DNA from: Stercorarius parasiticus
Taxonomy: Eukaryota > Chordata > Aves > Charadriiformes > Stercorariidae
Length of the DNA stretch: 64,000 nucleotides
NCBI GenBank assembly: GCA_013396915.1
Contig: VWZL01000720.1
Coordinates: 124,001-188,000, forward strand
Direction of reading: 5' to 3'
The notes beneath the pieces are model-generated. The model was not told where the DNA came from. It did not search any database and saw nothing but the letters and a program-made list of their open reading frames with translations. The first letter of the stretch is position 1, and the number at the start of each line of letters is the position of its first letter. Shown here piece after piece: positions 35,279-47,892 of this stretch. The translations under genes and the position numbers were made by a program.

Positions 35279-37610
35279 GTACTGTGGGATAGGGATCCAT
35301 CCCTAGTCTTGCTTTCATTTCTTCTCAAGCTGTTATTAATCATTCTTACTCTCTTTTTTTAAAAGTCATTGAGAAAGCCTCTCCCTCTGTTCCTGCAGGA
35401 ACTGTGTGTGCATGTTTTGAGAGAAAGAAAATGGGTATTTTTGCATGGTTGGGATGACAGAGAAGCCCACACTTTCCTCTGACTTGATAGCACCTACTGC
35501 AGAAGAACCCTGTTTATTTGGGCCTCATTTGGCAGTGTAATTTATGAATAATTATGGTTGAAAGGTTGATTTTGTCAGCAGAGGTGTCTCCTGCCGTTCC
35601 TGATCAGCAAGGCAATCATAAACCTTAATTTTTTTTGGAAGAGAAAGCTGTAATATTTAATATAGTGCATAGCATCCAAAACTGTAAGTCGAGATCCTGG
35701 GAGAGAGCTCTGGGAATTGGTGTAAGAGGAGAGGAACGCAAACTATCCAACATTTCCCGAACACAGGGTTTCCATCCAGCCTGTTTGGATAGGTAAAACT
35801 GGATCTAAAGACTCGGGATCTGGGTGTTCAAAACCTGGCTCTACATCTAGAGTTACTGAGTGCCTGGGTTTGATTTCCTGTAGAGATGGAATCAACCTTA
35901 TAAATTAGATCTGTCTTAGAGATTCGTGTACAGGCTTTTTTGGCTGCAGCTTCCCTACATGTTTCTGGAGGGTAAGTAGAAATAGAAGCAAGACCTGTAA
36001 ATATTTTTTTAACTAAATTTATTCAACTATGAAGCTATAAAATGTAAATGACACCAGCTGAAATGAAAATATAACATGAAGGAAGCAGCTTCAGACAAGT
36101 GATTTCCTATAATACATGAAAACAGGCTCTGCATCTTCAATACATTTGGCTGTGCTTGCCTGGAGCTTGCAGGTTGTTGTGCCAGGATGCCCTGGCAGAG
36201 GTCAGCACAGGGAGATGGTGATGAGAGGAGCTTCGGGAGTATGCGACAAGGGCTTGTGTGCACGTCCTCTGCTGTTGCTGGAACCCGGCAAGCTGCAAAC
36301 CGACCTTGGTTTTGCTTTTTTGGGCAGCTTCCTCATGGAAATACAGCCTCCCACTTATCCTGGCAATGGAGAAGCCCAAGGACCAGTTAACTGCATCCAT
36401 GGCTTTGTTTTAAAGCCAGATGTTTTGCATGCCTTACAAGGAGTGGTGTTACATTCCCAATGACTTAGCAATGTAAAGAAGGAGGACTTTTTCTGGACAG
36501 GACAACTCAGAGCACTGAAATGCTGTCCAAAAGGGACTTTGATTTCTGAGATGCAGGATGAGCGCAAGAGTAGGAATGTATTTATGAGAGGTATCTGGGT
36601 AAGAGCATGGCTCAGCTGTGTTTTCCCAGCCTCAGGGCCTGCCTTGCTATTTAGTCACCTGTACGTGTGTTTTTGAAAGGAGAAGCACCCTTGGAGCATT
36701 TGGGTGCCCACCTAGATTTCTGCCATGTTTTGTGTGCACCTGGGGAGGTGTTGGTGGGTCTCTCCTTGACAGTGTCAAGCACAGTTGTTAAGGAGAGATA
36801 AGAGAAAAAGCACAGCGCAAAACAACTGCATCAGATTTGTGATTCAAAACAAATGGGGGCCTGAACCTGGACATGAGCTTTACTTTCACCAACCCAAGAC
36901 TTTGGCTTTACAATAGTCAAAATTGCTCTGAAACATCAATGGACTAAAAACAGATGCGAGGACCCCAAAACGCCAAACTTCAACTTGCCTACTCACTTGC
37001 AGTGTTGCAGGCATTTGCTTTGGGTACTGAATGGGCCAGAGCTAGGGTTTTCTTTCCTGCCTGAGTGTTCTGCTTAGGCACATGATATCTGATTCAGAGG
37101 TTTTTCCGCCTCACTGGACCTGTGCTGTAGCACCTGTCATTCTCACTTCACTCTGCTTCGTCTCGCTGTGTTGTACACTAAATAGTTCTTCTCTGGTAGT
37201 CAGTTTGCTTAATATTTCATTTTTTGCATCCACTTAGCTCTAAGGCTATAAAATGAAACCTTCCTGTCTGGTGTCCAGAACTGTAATTAGGGATCTGTCA
37301 CACTATTTCAGTTTAAAAATAAATAGCGATTCCACCTACTTGAACCAAAGGAAGGAGTGCGTGCTAATTGGGTCATGTTTAGATTCCTGATAGCAAGGGG
37401 GAAATAATTTTTAGAAACCAAACTGTAGGGTGTGCAGATTTAATGGATTCAAAAGTAAATATTCTAGGTAGCAGATCCATGCCACTAATACTTACCCTTC
37501 TTTTGGCACAGTGGATATAACACACCTTGTTGGAAATCAGTGTTCCTTCAGCAGCACTATTTTGATGCACCATACCGCACTGACTCTTTTCACCCAGTAC
37601 TGAGAAGGAA

Positions 37611-37715
37611 AGCCAGTGTAGTGATTCAATTGCTGGACTGGGGCTTAGGGGACCTTGAATTCCCAGCTCTGACTTGGAGTCACTGCATTTCCCCAGGCAG
37701 ATTAATTGCCTTTCT
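37611..37715 (+). mobile_element. MIR/CORE-SINE-like relic, sense
   Basis: AGCCAGTGTAGTGATTCAAT, GCTGGACTGGGGCTTAGGGG and TGAATTCCCAGCTCTGACTT follow the order of a MIR-type SINE (GTGGTTAAGAGC..GGACTCAGG..GAATCCCAGCTCTGCC). The later CACTGCATTTCCCCAGGC fits the downstream part poorly. Old and diverged. Confidence 0.5.
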
Positions 37716-40700
37716 GTTTCACATCTTCATGAGCTGTGAAGCCATTTAACTGCGACCACACTACCCTGTGCTCATAGATGGACTCTCAGTCTATATCTGA
37801 GGTGTGAACACATCCTGATTGTACTATCTGTACAGACAGTAAAATATCTGATGCTGGAACATTTACTTTCAGTGTGTTTGTGTAGTTCTTAGCAATATAT
37901 ATTTCTGATTTCAGATGTGGCTTCTCACCCCAAATTTTATTAGAACAAATTTAAGGCACAGTTCAGTTACATATTACATTGCTAACTTTCCCTGCAGCAT
38001 ATTTTCTCCTATTTCATTTTTTAAGTGGAGTCTCTTTCATCTCCCTTTCCAAGGAAAAATAAAAATATTAGCTTATTTATTTCAGACTATTTCTCATATC
38101 AGTTTCTCTCTTTTTTAAAGCCCTTTAGCCTTGTTTTCTGGCAGTAGTGCTCATAGTGGGGTGTGAAAGTATCACAGAACTGTCTCTAAGCCTGAAGCTC
38201 ATCTCTGCAGCCAGGTAGTACAGTTAGCACACACCTGATAGTGACAGGAGGTACCCTTCTCTCCTTTTGTGTCTCATTCAGCACTGTTAGCCTCTTTTAA
38301 AGTACCTTTTATTGCAGTATGCAGTGTTGTATTTTCTCTTTCTTCCCTTCCTATGTTACCGATTTATTCTGCTGGCTGGAGAGCAGCTGGGGTCTCTTGA
38401 TATGGTTGCAGAGCCTCAAAGAATTGAACTGTATTTTAAGGGACAGTCAGAAAAATCTTGAAGCTGATGCTCAATAGTACTTTACTCCTTTCAGTCCTCC
38501 AGTAATGTCACAATGAAGTCTTATAATTATCACATTATAGGAGTGTGGCTGTTGCGTGCACAGTTACATGACGTATGGGAGGGCAAAGCTGAGATTGCTT
38601 TGTTCATCGTGAACGAGTTTTTCCACATGCCTGAATTGTTCAAGTCTTTATCTGTGATTTGTAATCTGAAATGTGAATCCAAGTGGCTGCTAGAAATTTA
38701 TTTTAGCTGCAAAGTAGTTTGAAACAGCTCATACCGATCACTTGAGATTTAAGCTACAACTCCTATGCTGTCTCATGCTCATCCTTCTAGATCCATGAAT
38801 CGTGCTCTTTCACCTCAGAGTTAATTCCAGCCATGGTTACATTTGGGACTATGATAAAAGATCATTCACAACTCTGGCAACCTACAAGGGTACCTTTCCC
38901 TCTGTTCTCCCTTAGCCAGCAGACCGAAGAATCAGTTGTCAGAGAGATCCAGAAGTTGCAGGAATCACCTCAGGGAGGCTCAGGAGCGAAACATCCCCTG
39001 TGTGTGCTAAGCACAGCGTTATAGGAGAATTTGGCCCTTCCAGGTGGTGTTATGCTTAACTGGGCCCTTGATGGCTTTTCGTTACCATACTTTATGCTGT
39101 TGATGTTGTGGATGGAATTATTTTGGAGCTAGTTGTCTCTACCAAGACTTGCACTCAGTTCCCGTGCCCTGGCTCAGGTACACCTGGCTTCTTCAATTCC
39201 ATGTGCAGCATTTTAGGGTAGTCACAGCTCTCCACAGTGAGCAGAGATGTAGCCTGGAGTATCCTGGGAAAATCCCATAAAAGAGGGGAGGGATTTTGCA
39301 TTGTGAGGTAGGAAACATGGAGCATCCCTCATTTGTGTGGGTGCATCAAAGCCCTGAAACTCCCAGGTGCCTCACAGAAGGGAATGTACATAGTAGTAAC
39401 TGATTGCTTACAGGAATGAACTCTCAAAATTTATAATTTTGCATAAGCCACAGCAGTCCTATCGTGTCGCCTTGGATCACTGGTGATCATAATTCCTTAC
39501 TCTGGTGTTTCAGATGGCAGAGATGAGGGTAAATGGAGGTGCTAAAATTGAGATGAGTTATTAAACTATTTAGCAAAGCATATTTTAAGCTGAAAGTCCA
39601 ATTGTTTTTCTTTGCTCAGTTTCTTCATTTGTTTAATCTCAGTCTAGGAGCAAAAGCTGTGCCTAGAGCTAGAGGGGAAAGCAAAGCTTTGCTTCAGGTT
39701 TCTGCTGAGCAGTACAACTGTATCAGTCATGTGAAATGGCATTTTTCTCAGTGCGCAACTTCCCATCTTGCCTAAAATGTTCTTTAAATATTCTAAACTT
39801 GCAGAGCGTTCTTCCCATGAAAGGCACACTTAAATGATCAAATAGAAATCCCATGAGGTCTGTGACTTTTTCTTTAATTACTATAATCTGACGCAATGGA
39901 GAAAAGCATTCTGCTAAACAGTAATATAACTTGATATTTGGAGTTGCTTGGATAGCTGAATTTCAGCGATGATTTTCCCCAGATATTGCTGTCATGCCAG
40001 CTATTTATTTCTACAGGCTTTTCAATTTGTGCTAATCATCAGGCTATTTCAGTGTTGTAAACACAGTTGCTGTGTCTTTGTAACATTGTTGAAATAAGAG
40101 GGATTTTTTTTTTTTCCCCGAACTAAAAAGTTTTAGGTGAAGATTATTCAACTTGCTGTAAAGCAGCATGTTAATTGAAGGGTAATCTTTCCTAATGCAA
40201 AGCTTGTTTGTCAGTAAGAATTGTTTCACTGACTCTACAGTGCTTTGGATGAGCCGTATTTACAACAAAATAAAAAAATTTTTTAAAAGAACTGCTTATA
40301 GTAAATTGAAAACAAAATTGTTTAAATGTGGTTGAGATATCTGTGAATATTCACATCAGTAATAAGGAGCTCTTCACTTCTAATGTTAAACCAGCTTTTC
40401 CATAGTGTTTATACTACTTCAGGAACTTCCGTTTAATTTCTTTTATTTCTGCAGTGATACAGATCTGTAGCAATTATATGTGGAAAAGATACTGGGGAAG
40501 TTACATGTGAGCAAGGACATGTCATGTCTCCCATGCGATGACTATTTTTGCTTTTGTGAAACATAACTTATGACCCCAGCTACTTTTGTTCTGCCTACTA
40601 ATTCCCATCTGATTTTATCTTTCCCTCATTTGGATGCAAAGAAGAAAAAAGAGCGACATGTAACCTGTCACTGCTGTTAACTTGCAGGCCACAGCTTGAG

Positions 40701-41430
40701 AATGATTTTATTTAAATGTTTCTCATTTGGAATTATTCTGTCTATTTGTCTCTCATTACGTATTTTTGTGTGTTCGTCCTGTGCAGCAAGGATTGCTTGC
40801 GTTAAACAACAGGATATTCCTCTTGCTGTTATCCAAGGCACAGCATGCTGATGGACTGGCATCCCCCACATCAGAGTCGATCACAGACTGTTTATCTGTG
40901 AAATGATTTGGTTCCTCTTGCAAATGAAGTCACAAAAAAGACACTGGATGAGAATAGCACTATTGTGAGGACTCTGTACGCTCTCTCACAAAGACTAGCA
41001 GAAGTGTAAGAGTATTGTGATAACTGCTAACAATTGGCAGTGGATGTCCAGAGCTACATGACGGAGATGAAAGGGAATAGAAACTTAACTGGGATAAAGA
41101 GTATTTCTCTGAGTACAGTACAGCCTGTCGTCAGCCGGCAAGGTCATCACTCCGTCCTGGAAAGGACAGATCTCGTTAGAGAAGTAAAGAAGGACAACAG
41201 TTTCCTACCCCTGCAAGTGCTGCTGCATGCCCTGGTAAAAGTTTTTGGCAGATTAACAGTCTTCCCTTGTTTTAATTATGAGAACTGGTATATGGAAAAC
41301 ATCCCTTGCTTTCTTGTCAGAATATTCCAGTGGGTTTTTTTAATTTTAAAAAGGACACTAATTCCTTACCCTCCCATTGTACAAAGTCTCATCTCTGGTT
41401 AATGTGGTTCACATGTTGCTGCAGAGAGAG

Positions 41431-41500
41431 GGGGCCAGATTCTGATATCCTGCACGAGCATTATCCCAGTGTCCTTGAAAGATTTCCTGTGATGACAAAT
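41431..41500. repeat. Candidate terminal fragment of the palindromic ancient repeat
   Basis: GGGGCCAGATTCTGATATCC is the typical outer end (GGGCCAGATTCTGATCTC) of the palindromic sauropsid repeat. The following AGCATTATCCCAGTGTCCTT is only loosely related, so the inner boundary is a guess. Confidence 0.4.
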
Positions 41501-43394
41501 GGCTTCTCTTAGTTTTGTGCCAGGCTGAGAAAGGCAGGTCAATAGAAGGACATCATTAAATGCTCCTGATGTGTCTTAGCAATGTAAGGCCCTGCTGTGT
41601 CTTAGGGATCTTAAGAGCTGGTGGCACAGATTTACTGAATTTTATACATGCCATGAGGTGCAATCGAAACTATTAAGACAGATTCATGGCAAAACGTGAA
41701 ATTATTGTACTTCAAGTCATTTAATAGGTTAAACCTGGAGGAACTGTACGTTGCTATCAGCAGCATGGGGACCTATGGTATTCAGTCCTGGGACTTTAGA
41801 TCCCACCTTTCCTGTGAAAAGGCAGGAACTTTAAACACAGAAATGCGATGCTTTTCATTCTGTAAACCTGATGATCACCTGCAAGCAAACTGCTGTTTAG
41901 GATCTGTGATGGTGCATCTTTGTCAGCACAACAAGAAGCAAAGCCGGCAGCGAAAAGCAGTCAGTTTGCCTCGTTAAAAAAGTAACTGGGGTACAGTGTC
42001 AAATTTCTGAAAACAGAAGTCCCAGGTCAGGCACATCTGAAAACTTGTCCATGGCTTGGTTTTAGTAAAATTTTCTCTCTCTTCATAAAGCTTGGTCATT
42101 TTACAACCATCTCAGGGTGCTGCACTATCCATCACACAGCTGGTACATCACAGTTTTTGGGACGTGGCAGCACAGATATTTGTTTTCCCATGCCTAGAAT
42201 GTCTTACGCAGGCAGTGAGGGACTTATGCTACTGCTTCTTTCTCATCCATTCTTAAGCCTGTCTTAGCGTGCACCATCCCTGTGGCCATGTTTCCCTTTA
42301 CAGGCAAGGTTAGCAAATTCAGCATGGCTGAACATAGCTCAGACATGGGGGAGGCAGTGCCTGAAGGAAGCAGCACAGCAGTTCAGGAACCCACCGCAGC
42401 AGGCTCCAAGGCTGTTAATCCAGCTGCTTTGACCAAGTGAAAGACAGGTTTGTAATGATTTCAGACAAGTTTTGCTGTAGTTATTGAGCTCCTAAAGGCT
42501 ATGGTGGTGTAAGGGGAGATTATCCTGTCATACACTCTTGTGTGCTACAGCTTTATACCATGCATAGCAGTATTGGCTGTCATTGGGCATGAGACATCCC
42601 TGGTCATGGAGCTCTGAGTCAGCTCTCCTGAAGAGGCAGAATCAATGTCTGTCTTTATAAACGTCACAGGTTTGAAGTCTTGTGGTTGTTTAATTCTGTT
42701 TTTAGCATGACCCAGAGAGACTCCAAGGAGGAGGCAGGTGTGGCTCATAGTCTGAGTTAAAGCGCCTCTGTCTGAGTTAACGTTTGTTCCCCACGAGCAG
42801 CAGGTTTAGGGATCAGGTTTGCATGGTTTGTGGCAGTTGTTGGAAGCCTTTCTGAATTCATCTTCAAGTAAATTTCCTTGAGGCAAGTGAGCTTAGGGGC
42901 CAAGATTTTATTCTTTATGTTTAAAATGTAATTGTCTGGACAAGAAGTGACTGTAGCTTGCTTTAATTAGCTAAGCAAAAAGCATTCATTATATCCTGAT
43001 GCTTTGCAGACACCTGAGCAGGATTTCCTAGAATCTTGGGGACATCTGTGCCTTTCCTGCTTCTCATGCGGCTAAGGAGGGCTAGTACGCAGTGTTTCTG
43101 TCTGCGTATGATCTCTTGGGCTGGAGGGAGTGAAATTCCCAATAAACAGTTGTCTCATAATTCTATCTCAAGGACAGGACATTCTCCCTGCTAACTGGGA
43201 GAAAAGGAGGGAATTCTTCTGACCGGTTTCAGATGACATGTGTCTTGAATCATGAAAGCATAATCTCGTAATAATTCTGAAGGATTCTTGCTTGGAGACA
43301 TTTAAGCACTTAGAAATGTTCCCTTATAAAGAAAAGCTTACAGCATATCTCACAAATGTCTACCCACTGCCCTTTGAAATGTGACAAAGACCCT

Positions 43395-43485
43395 GTGGGC
43401 ACAATTCTCTGCTCAGATGTCATATCTGTGCAGCGGTCCCCACCGTAAATCCTGTGTTTTTACAGTGAAGTCCCATGTGCAGAAA
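43395..43485. repeat. Candidate longer copy of the palindromic ancient repeat
   Basis: GTGGGCACAATTCTCTGCTC, then CCACCGTAAATCCTGTG and CAGTGAAGTCCCATGTGCAG, in the order outer end, GTAAATCC arm, GTGAAGTC centre. The order matches the family better than the individual words do. Confidence 0.4.
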
Positions 43486-44299
43486 TACAAAATATGCATC
43501 AGACTGCATTGCAGGTAGAGGAGACAGGTTTAGCTTTCTATTAAAACAAAACCGACAAATATTGAATAGTTTGCAGGAGTCTAGAGCTGGAGTTTTCTTT
43601 GAGCGGCCAAGTTGACTTGTAAAGTCAGATCAGGGGCTTCACTGGTCTTTATGCGCCATCAGAGAGTTTTCATTTCTCTATTTAATAATTTTTAAGTGTC
43701 AAGTGTACCTCTGTTTTTAGTGAAAGACTACTATAAGCATATGTGAGAACAAGTAATAGGTTTTACAGGGAACTGGGTCTATTGCAAATTGCACCTTCTG
43801 CCCCTAATTTCTAATCCTGTGTCATCCAGAAAGAGTTTTACTCAGTTGAACATGCATCCTTATCTCCCATTTTTGCTCCTCCCACAGTCTGCAAAGCCTA
43901 GTTGATGGCCCGTTTGCTGTGGTCATGTATTTGCATGCTTTTATCTAAGTTGTGTGAAGAGGAATTGATCTGGCTGTCATTAAATATTTTCCTGCTCACA
44001 CTAACGTTCAGCATGGTTTGTGGCTGTACTAGCCAGAGAGGTTTCTGTGTCACTGGGAGGGAAAAGGGAGGTGGGTCTCTCAAAACTGAAGGCGCTGTAA
44101 AACAATTACATCAAATCATGACATACAGGAGAGAAAGTCTGAGAGCCCAGTGGCTTTGTTTCACATCATAACAGTGAATTTATAAATGGGAACTACATTT
44201 GATACATTTTTTCCTTAGTTCAGCTCATTTTTGTGTTGTACCCATTAAATCAAGGTGGCCAAGGGCTGAACTTTCTTATAAAACTGTCATGCATAAGTA

Positions 44300-44453
44300 G
44301 GAGAGACAGTGCCTGATCCCAAAAGGTCACAGTCTGAATGCATCAGGCACATGAAAGGTTGGAAGAAAAAGAGAAAGTAACTTCCCCAAGGTCACATGAA
44401 AAGTAGCAGAGTCCAGACTGTACCATACTTCTCACGCCATTAACCCTCCCCAA
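44300..44453 (-). mobile_element. MIR/CORE-SINE-like relic, antisense
   Basis: AAGTAACTTCCCCAAGGTCA followed by CATGAAAAGTAGCAGAGTCC matches the reverse complement of the conserved MIR core and flank (ACTTGCCCAAGGTCACACAGC..AGTGGCAGAG). The upstream GACAGTGCCTGATCCCAAAA is the typical continuation in sauropsid copies. This is the clearest of the SINE relics here. Confidence 0.55.
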
Positions 44454-44951
44454 GTTTTGGATAGTTTGCTGACAGTACCTATCCAAGTAGCGGTTCTCGT
44501 CATGAGTTGGGCTCCAGGGAGTTATACTCTCTAAGCATTCATTATTTTGGGAACAGTAATATTGTGACCATGTCTAACAAAAGTAAAGCATTTTTTCAGC
44601 CCATCAGCACAATCATGAGAGCTGCAGCCTCTGAAGATGAATTTAAACAGCACTGACAGTATCAAACGTGATTTGAAGTGACTGTGTATTTTTTGCCTTG
44701 CTTCTCAAGGCTAAGATGATGATTATTTCCTGTATTATCTGTAACATGATTAGGTCATTTCTTGCCCACTCATGTTTCTGGATATTTCATTTAGGGCAAC
44801 ATATTGCCAATATTGAGTCTGGTTCTGAAAGATCTATAACAGCTTCCCCATAATTTTTATTCCTGTAATTGAAATGCTTTCAGATCTGAAAAGAGGTGGG
44901 CATTTGGTTTTCAAAGTTAGGAATACGAATAGGACTTTTGGTTCTTTTGGG

Positions 44952-44992
44952 TATTTTATTTTATTTTATTCTATTCTATTTATTTTATTTTA
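44952..44992. repeat. TTTTA/TTCTA pentanucleotide microsatellite
   Basis: About eight imperfect pentanucleotide units of TATTT and CTATT, 252 bp upstream of the exon 3 acceptor. Likely length-variable. Confidence 0.85.
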
Positions 44993-45243
44993 CCAAGAGT
45001 AATGTCTGCATAGGAGAAATACAAAGAAAATTTGGTGGGGAATTTTTCAACTATGCGTATAAAAAGGAAGTTTGTAGTGCACTGCAAATATGTGTTCTCT
45101 GCGCCTGCCTAGTTTTTGCTGCTGAAGTCTGCAATCAGCTCTTCCATGAATTTCTGGAAGATGTAAACGACTCTTCGTTAGAACATAGCTTGAACATCGT
45201 CGTGTTAACACATTCCTTTTCCCTCTCTCCCTCTTTTTTTTAG

Positions 45244-45324
45244 ATCGAATATAAGCTTTGCAATGGGTCTGACAAAGAGTGTGTGTCTCCCACAGCCAAA
45301 TTCACAAAGAAGGAAACACTGAAG
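45244..45324 (+). CDS. OSBPL5: OSBPL5 coding exon 3 (codons 71-97)
   Basis: The acceptor has a strong pyrimidine tract (CCCTCTCTCCCTCTTTTTTT, then TAG). The donor is CTGAAG|GTATGT. The exon is 81 nt, phase 0 at both ends, so skipping it would keep the frame. It encodes IEYKLCNGSDKECVSPTAKF and TKKETLK. The block NGSDKECVSPTA followed by TKKETLK is highly characteristic of ORP5. ORP8 has a similar but distinct NGSEKD version. The first residues IEY differ from the slightly longer mammalian junction as I recall it, suggesting a lineage-specific shift of the acceptor. The region lies just before the basic stretch and PH domain. Confidence 0.95.
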
Positions 45325-45981
45325 GTATGTGCAAAGCAACCAAGTTAGCATCAGCTGGCTTTCCTTTACAAAACTAGTACCTTCCAAGCAAACCATTGGG
45401 AACTACTCTGAGTCATTTCCCGAGACCCAGAGAAGCCTCCCACTCTTCTAGGAATCATTGTAGGCCGAGGGCATTTACAGGCTTTATGTACAGGATTAGA
45501 TTATATACTGCAAACAGAACAAATCAGTGTAATTATTTCAGTCTGTTCATAAGTTTCAGGCCGTTAGACACCTCAAGAGGGTTGTAATCCTTCATTGGTC
45601 TTGTTAGGAGGGGTATGTCTAGGCAATCTGAACAAATTATTGCTTGAACACCTGTTTGTCTACCAAACCAAAAGTATAAATAATTTGCTTTGGATGAAAC
45701 TAGATTTAATCTCTTTAATTTGAGGAGGACTGGGGTGTTCAGCCTCTTTCCATTTCCCCCAAGGAAAAGCCAAATTACATTATGTTTAGCGGAACTTCAG
45801 GAGCAAAGAAAATGCCTGCTGTCTTGTTATGTTTTTGTTCTTCCTTGTGCTCATTTCTGGGGAACTTGTGCTGGGTCATGTTCTAGCTGCGCTATACATA
45901 GCTGTCCTTAATGCATTGTGTTCTTTCCTCCCCAAAAGAGGCCATGATTACAGCTGCTATATTTTCTCTGTTCCGAACCAG
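45325..45981 (+). other. OSBPL5: OSBPL5 intron between coding exons 3 and 4
   Basis: 657 bp, GTATGT to AACCAG, phase 0, the shortest intron in the window. No repeat or other feature is seen in it. Confidence 0.93.
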
Positions 45982-46083
45982 GTACAAAAAAAAAATTACA
46001 GACAGGAGAAGAAAAGGGCTACCAAACAACTCTTCAGTGCTCTGAAGGATCCCAGTGTAGTGATCACAGCAGACTGGCTGAAG
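45982..46083 (+). CDS. OSBPL5: OSBPL5 coding exon 4 (codons 98-131): basic region and start of PH domain
   Basis: The acceptor is TTTTCTCTGTTCCGAACCAG; the donor is CTGAAG|GTATTT. The exon is 102 nt, phase 0 at both ends. It encodes VQKKNYRQEKKRATKQ, then LFSALKDPSVVITADWLK. The Lys/Arg-rich stretch (about residues 100-112) is the polybasic segment known in ORP5 and ORP8 to act with the PH domain in membrane phosphoinositide binding. The PH fold starts at about residue 127 with ADWLK. The Trp there matches ORP8 rather than the human ORP5 sequence I remember (Ser). The exon contains an unbroken run of ten A (45986-45995) inside the QKKN codons, an unusual homopolymer for a coding exon and a likely spot for sequencing or replication slippage. 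The frame is intact in this assembly. Confidence 0.95.
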
Positions 46084-47688
46084 GTATTTCATACAGACCA
46101 TTGCTCCTGAGGCTGTAGGAAAAATAAGTGAGAAATACTTGATGTGTCTGAGACTTATGCACTAGCACTTTTTTGAGTGAAGCAAGATCAAATAATTTTG
46201 AGTTGAAGTTGCTGTAAAGTTGTACTTAAATAACTGCTGTGAAAGTGGAGTTATGGGAAGTATTTACTTTTCATCTTAAACTAACTCAATCCATCTAGTC
46301 CGTATCCTTAAGTAGCGACAAGGTCTCAAAAAGTCCACAGCACAAAGGGAAGTGATGATGTTTCTTTCTTCCTCTCTGAAAGAGTCTGCTGGCCTCTTCC
46401 CATAGGTGTGTTTTTGTACTGAAGAGAGAACAGACAGAATAACAGCCTGGAAATGGGCAGATACAGCTTGTTCTATTGACAGTTGGATTTTATGTTGTCA
46501 CAGCACAGAATGAAACATATTGGACCTGATGACAACTGTAATTTCTCCTTGTGCAAAGGCTCAATTAGTGACAGCTTCTCATTGAAGTCCTGAGACTTCA
46601 TATGTGGCAAAATAAATTTGGATTGACATTGAGAAATGTTACCTTTCACCACTGGTTTTCTCCTCATTTGGGGCCATTTAGTCTTCTCGACTAGTAGTGA
46701 ATTGGTTGCCCCTTTTATTACAGCAAAACTTAAGTTCCAAACATCAACAAACAAGTAGCCCTTAAAATTAAAAAAAAAAAGTAACTTAAGGATTTCATGA
46801 AACCATGCAATTGCATTTGACCAGTGTGAAAAACCTCCAACGTTATTCTACGATCAGTATTAGAGGCCAGAAAAGTGAGATGTATATGGTTTATTGAGAA
46901 ATTACATTGGCAACAAAATGTTTCATAATGCTTAGTGTAGATGATAGATAAATATTGAGATTTTTTTTAAAATACCTGTTGCATTTGTGCTGTGGCTGGG
47001 AATTTCTGCTTCAGCAACAAATGATGCTGGGCCACAAAAACAGAGCACTGACGTAAGACTTGAGGTTTGGCCTGTGTAAGTTGAAGTCAAAAAGACCTTA
47101 GGCAAAATGTAACCTTACTGAGAAACTTCCCCATTCTTAAAGCTGTTATCTTGAATATATGCTATCAGATTTAATGTCTTCTATACAAGAGAGAGTGTGC
47201 ATTGAACTTGACAGAGAAGTAAACCAGCTGGAGAAGGTGCTTTTAAAAATGGGGTATTTGACAAAACCCATTAATAGCTCTGTTCTGCAGAACAGTATTA
47301 AAATGACTTATAAGTTGAGTTAGAATAGCAATAACATTTTTCTATGCAATGTTTTAATTGGTGTGTCCTCCATGATTATTAACAAATCACTCTCACATGG
47401 GCCAGCAGTGCTGGTTGCCTAAAAAATTAAGCAAGCTGCTAACACTAAACCAATGATAAAAATATGAAGACTAGATTCTGATAGGCAGATTTACAAGGTC
47501 TGAGATTTTGCTATGAGATCCCTAAGACTGTTCAGATAATGCAGTGTATCTTCCTAAGGAAGTGTATGGTAGTGTGGCCTTAGGAGAAACACATACTGAA
47601 ATTACTGTATACATACTGAATAAATACTGGTTTTCTTTCAAGGAGCAACATAAATGGAACTTTCTGTTCTCTCCCTGCTTCCCTCCAG
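46084..47688 (+). other. OSBPL5: OSBPL5 intron between coding exons 4 and 5
   Basis: 1605 bp, GTATTT to CTCCAG, phase 0. It contains an 11-nt A run near 46770 and is otherwise unremarkable AT-rich sequence. The last 20 nt form a clean pyrimidine tract. Confidence 0.93.
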
Positions 47689-47892
47689 ATTCGTGGGACT
47701 CTGAAGAGTTGGACCAAGCTGTGGTGTGTTCTGAAACCAGGAGTGCTGCTGATTTATAAGACACCAAAGAACGGACAATGGGTTGGGACAATCTTGCTCC
47801 ATTCTTGTGAGCTGATCGAGAGACCCTCCAAAAAGGATGGTTTCTGTTTTAAACTTTTTCATCCTTTGGATCAATCAATCTGGGCTGTAAAG
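47689..47892 (+). CDS. OSBPL5: OSBPL5 coding exon 5 (codons 132-199): core of PH domain
   Basis: The acceptor is CTCCCTGCTTCCCTCCAG; the donor is GTAAAG|GTAACA. The exon is 204 nt, phase 0 at both ends, the largest exon in the window. It encodes IRGTLKSWTKLWCVLKPGVL, the YKTPKNGQWVGTILLHSCEL strand region, IERPSKKDGFCFKLFHPL and DQSIWAVK. This is nearly all of the PH beta-barrel: the beta1-beta2 phosphoinositide-binding lip (GTLKSWTK), then WCVLK, and the KKDGFCFKLFHP beta-strands shared with ORP8. Sequence identity to the known vertebrate ORP5/ORP8 PH domain is very high by eye, and no residue is missing. It is the best single marker of gene identity at family level; the N-terminal exons decide ORP5 versus ORP8. 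Confidence 0.97.

Larger units (their letters stand above)
35279..45243 (+). other. OSBPL5: OSBPL5 intron between coding exons 2 and 3
   Basis: 9965 bp, GT-AG, phase 0, the longest complete intron here. It carries two MIR-like SINE relics in opposite orientations (37611-37715 and 44300-44453), two candidate fragments of a palindromic ancient repeat (41431-41500 and 43395-43485) and a TTTTA-type microsatellite 252 bp before the acceptor (44952-44992). No other feature was recognised. Confidence 0.9.
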
